A DNA stretch of 64,000 nt from Methanobacterium sp. (GTDB lineage Archaea; Methanobacteriota; Methanobacteria; Methanobacteriales; Methanobacteriaceae). The stretch covers positions 1,652,643 through 1,716,642 of the forward strand of contig NZ_JBCFBO010000001.1 in NCBI RefSeq assembly GCF_038562635.1. The letters run 5' to 3'. Below the pieces are notes generated by a model, which was not told the DNA's origin, ran no database searches, and was given only the letters and a program-made list of their open reading frames with translations. This document shows positions 61,965-64,000 of the stretch, in pieces. The position numbers and the translations under genes were made by a program. How positions within the stretch are numbered: position 1 is the stretch's first letter; each line of letters starts with the position of its first letter.

Positions 61965-62417
61965 TCACTCCGTCCCTGGGATTATGGGAACCATATCTTC
62001 CTTAACACGCTCCATTACAATCATTTCAGTTAAATCTTCAACACCATCAACTGAACGGATCTTGCTGTTTATTAATTTATTGAGCTCTCCAATACCTGGA
62101 ACCCAAACTTTAATGAGAATATCATACTCTCCAGATACACTGTATACTTCTGATACCTCCTCAAGCTTTGATAGCTCTTCTTTAACAAATTCATGCTTTT
62201 CAGATTCTGTTTGAATTATGATTATAGCAGTTATGCTAAGGCCAATTTTTTGCCAGTCGGGTATCATTGTATAACGCTTTATTACATCTGCTTCCAGCTT
62301 TTTAAGCCGGTTGGAGATGGTTGCATCAGGAACATCAATTTCCTTTGACATTTGAGATATTGTAATTCTCGAATTCTTAATTAAGGAACGGAGTATAGCC
62401 GTGTCTATATCATCCAT
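61965..62417 (-). CDS. Lrp/AsnC-family regulator
   Basis: 150 residues: an N-terminal HTH (IDTAILRSLIKNSRITISQM, recognition helix PDATISNRLKKLEAD, residues 4-45) and a C-terminal RAM ligand-binding domain (VSEVYSVSGEYDILIKVWVPG, GVEDLTEMIVME). It is the first gene of a three-gene unit with the MgtE-N/CBS protein and the metal transporter, with a 27-base gap. It likely regulates that unit, with a small molecule or metal as effector; inferred. Confidence 0.87.
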   Translation of the reverse strand: MDDIDTAILRSLIKNSRITISQMSKEIDVPDATISNRLKKLEADVIKRYTMIPDWQKIGLSITAIIIIQTESEKHEFVKEELSKLEEVSEVYSVSGEYDILIKVWVPGIGELNKLINSKIRSVDGVEDLTEMIVMERVKEDMVPIIPGTE

Positions 62418-62723
62418 TGTTTATCCAACACCTGTTTGGTTATTGCAGATTACTGTATACCAATGATCACTTATAAAGGTTTGGGAAAATTACCAACATT
62501 TTTGTAAAAGTTGAGGATTTTTCCAAAAGCATGCGAAATCTTTGGAAATATCAAAAAATATAATAAATTACACTAAATTTTTATTAATCATAAATGAAAA
62601 ATGTTCATTTTTTCAAGTAATTATTAAAAAAAATAGCTTTAAACTCAGAAGAATTTACAAAATTAAATAAAAAGAAAGTAAAAAGAATTCAAAAACCCAT
62701 AATTTCAGGTTTTCAAATGAAAT
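62418..62723. other. AT-rich gap
   Basis: About 300 bases between two minus-strand genes, containing the probable promoter of the Lrp gene unit. No other feature recognised. Confidence 0.5.
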
Positions 62724-63710
62724 TTAGTTAGAAGCAGGGTTAGCTTCTGGTTCGCCGTAGAGAATTTCTGCGATGTGGGTAAGCTTATCCATACCTTTAA
62801 CTTCTTCTGTCTGAAGAGGTATTTGAGCTATAACCTGATTTCCAAACTTCTGTTGGATAGTTTTAAGACGTTGTTCTTGTATTTTACGTCTTGCAGCACA
62901 GAACTCACAGTCAGCTTCTTCTGGCTGGATCTGGTTTACAATAACACCATCAGCAGTTATGTTGTACTTGGAAAGTGCTTCCATAGCCCTTTCCGATTCA
63001 TAAATTGACATTTCTTCAGGTATAACAACAGTCTTGAAAGAAGTCCTTTCAGGATCTGCCATAACGCCTCTTGCTTCGCGTATTCTCTTTTTGGTTTCTT
63101 CCATGTCCTCTAAAGCACGGTCTTCTTCTTCTTCATCACCCATAAACGGCATGATGTTTTTAAATGCTTTGGCCATACTTCCGACCTGACGCCTGATTTT
63201 AATCATCTTTCCAACCCATGAATCCATCATTTCAGGGAAAGAGAGTAATCTTAAAGTGTGTCCTGTTGGTGCGGTATCAAAGACAACGATATCATATTCA
63301 TCAGTAGTCATGTACTGCATAAATTTATCAAATGCAGCTGTTTCATCAATACCCGGAGCCATTGAAGCCATATCCATCTGATCTTGAAGCATTCCCATAT
63401 CCATACCAGGATTCATTGCTTTCTGTTGTTCCATCTGTGCTTGATATTCTTGCATAGCAATTTCAGGATCGATTTCCACTGCTTCTAGATTTTCAGCTAT
63501 TGGTGTTGGGTTGTGTCCTATATTTTTCTCATAAGAGTCAGAAAGGGAGTGTGCAGGGTCTGTAGAAATTACAAGAGTTTTTTTACCCTGTCTTGCAAAC
63601 CATAATGCTGTTGCAGCAGATACAGTTGTTTTACCGACTCCTCCTTTTCCACCTATAAATACAAATGTTGTTTTTCCTTTGTTGAATTTAAAAAGGTCTT
63701 TAAATGCCAT
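62724..63710 (-). CDS. Get3/TRC40-like (ArsA family) ATPase
   Basis: 328 residues. Deviant Walker A GGKGGVGKTTVSAATALW (near 20), switch STDPAHSLSDS (near 50), a Met-rich insert (PGMDMGMLQDQMDMASMAPG, near 100), then the VFDTAPTGHTLRLLSFPEM segment (near 147), and CEFCAARR near 268, the zinc-binding CxxC of Get3 dimers. This single-ATPase form resembles archaeal Get3, which targets tail-anchored proteins, rather than arsenite pumps. GGAGG precedes the ATG. No ArsB gene is nearby. Confidence 0.88.
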   Translation of the reverse strand: MAFKDLFKFNKGKTTFVFIGGKGGVGKTTVSAATALWFARQGKKTLVISTDPAHSLSDSYEKNIGHNPTPIAENLEAVEIDPEIAMQEYQAQMEQQKAMNPGMDMGMLQDQMDMASMAPGIDETAAFDKFMQYMTTDEYDIVVFDTAPTGHTLRLLSFPEMMDSWVGKMIKIRRQVGSMAKAFKNIMPFMGDEEEEDRALEDMEETKKRIREARGVMADPERTSFKTVVIPEEMSIYESERAMEALSKYNITADGVIVNQIQPEEADCEFCAARRKIQEQRLKTIQQKFGNQVIAQIPLQTEEVKGMDKLTHIAEILYGEPEANPASN

Positions 63711-63979
63711 TTTAATCCTCCATAACTATATTGATAAATCAGTAAAAAAACTAGATTTTATTATAGTTACATTATGTTCTTTTTATATTTAACCTCTCCC
63801 AAAATAATTTTTTTATAACCTCAAAACTTGCGATTTTGAAAAGCTAATTAAGTGAGCAGCACTTTAGAGAGGGCCATATTTCTTTTAATTTATAAGGCAA
63901 ATAATAAATATTTTGCTTATCATACATAAGAAAATACCAAAATTGATATATTACTTAATTAATTTAAAAGGGAGATAAT

Positions 63980-64000
63980 ATGGCAGGGCAGGAAAAACCA
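63980..64000 (+). CDS. Start of a plus-strand gene, truncated by window end
   Basis: gggagataat precedes an ATG at 63980, and the frame reads MAGQEKP to the end of the window. Only seven codons are visible, so no identity is given. Confidence 0.4.

Overview
The window is about 64 kb of AT-rich archaeal DNA and reads as a pseudomurein-walled methanogen of the order Methanobacteriales, most likely Methanobacterium. The evidence is a coenzyme F390 synthetase-like gene, a CTP-dependent riboflavin kinase, an archaeal LeuS, archaeal TruD, the AcnX-type small subunit of phosphomevalonate dehydratase, a DUF5518 paralog array, a peptidase with pseudomurein-binding-like repeats, and GGAGG or GGTGATTTT ribosome sites before ATG. 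The genus is inference. No rRNA, tRNA, CRISPR array or transposase gene was seen.

Layout. 1-3.3 kb: the 3' end of purB, two paralogous membrane proteins each built from three repeats, and the phosphomevalonate dehydratase small subunit. 3.3-6.7 kb: five DUF5518 membrane-protein genes plus a decayed sixth beside a cluster of hairpins. 6.9-11.8 kb: a receiver/histidine-kinase protein without the usual phospho-acceptor histidine, a FilR1-like regulator, and secreted proteins including a pseudomurein-peptidase-like protein. 12-14.9 kb: an amidohydrolase and an unknown anchored protein. 15-23.9 kb: a copper island (CopB-type ATPase, His-rich mini-membrane protein, HxlR regulator, CopZ, CopA, YHS protein) interrupted by a DUF2769 protein, riboflavin kinase and an Mrp ATPase. 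24-28 kb: cyclase, TruD, F390 synthetase. 28.4-35.4 kb: an alkali-cation block (Na+/K+-type P2 ATPase, TrkH, TrkA, TrkH). 35.5-38.8 kb: HAD phosphatase, deoxyadenosine deaminase, HisG. 39-52.1 kb: an accessory block with duplicated modules. 52.3-64 kb: mostly housekeeping (FAH protein, encapsulated-ferritin-like protein, MFS, leuS-cutA-nadE, an Lrp/MgtE-N/NRAMP operon, a Get3/ArsA ATPase).

The most unusual part is 39-52 kb. Two MacB-like ABC transporter operons, three small three-helix membrane proteins, two winged-helix regulators, a GT-C glycosyltransferase and a surface transglutaminase-like protein lie among intergenic elements built from many short perfect hairpins (7-11 bp stems, usually three-base loops). 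Some hairpins sit inside the loops of others. Stem sequences vary but pairing is kept. One copy (about 40.13-40.49 kb) keeps a shared framework that in another copy (about 45.0-45.5 kb) is split by a roughly 300-bp hairpin tree. One compound module occurs in opposite orientations at 4.4 kb and 45.7 kb. This looks like an expanding nested-palindrome element or a family of structured 3' RNAs, and it is the best candidate in the window for something undescribed.
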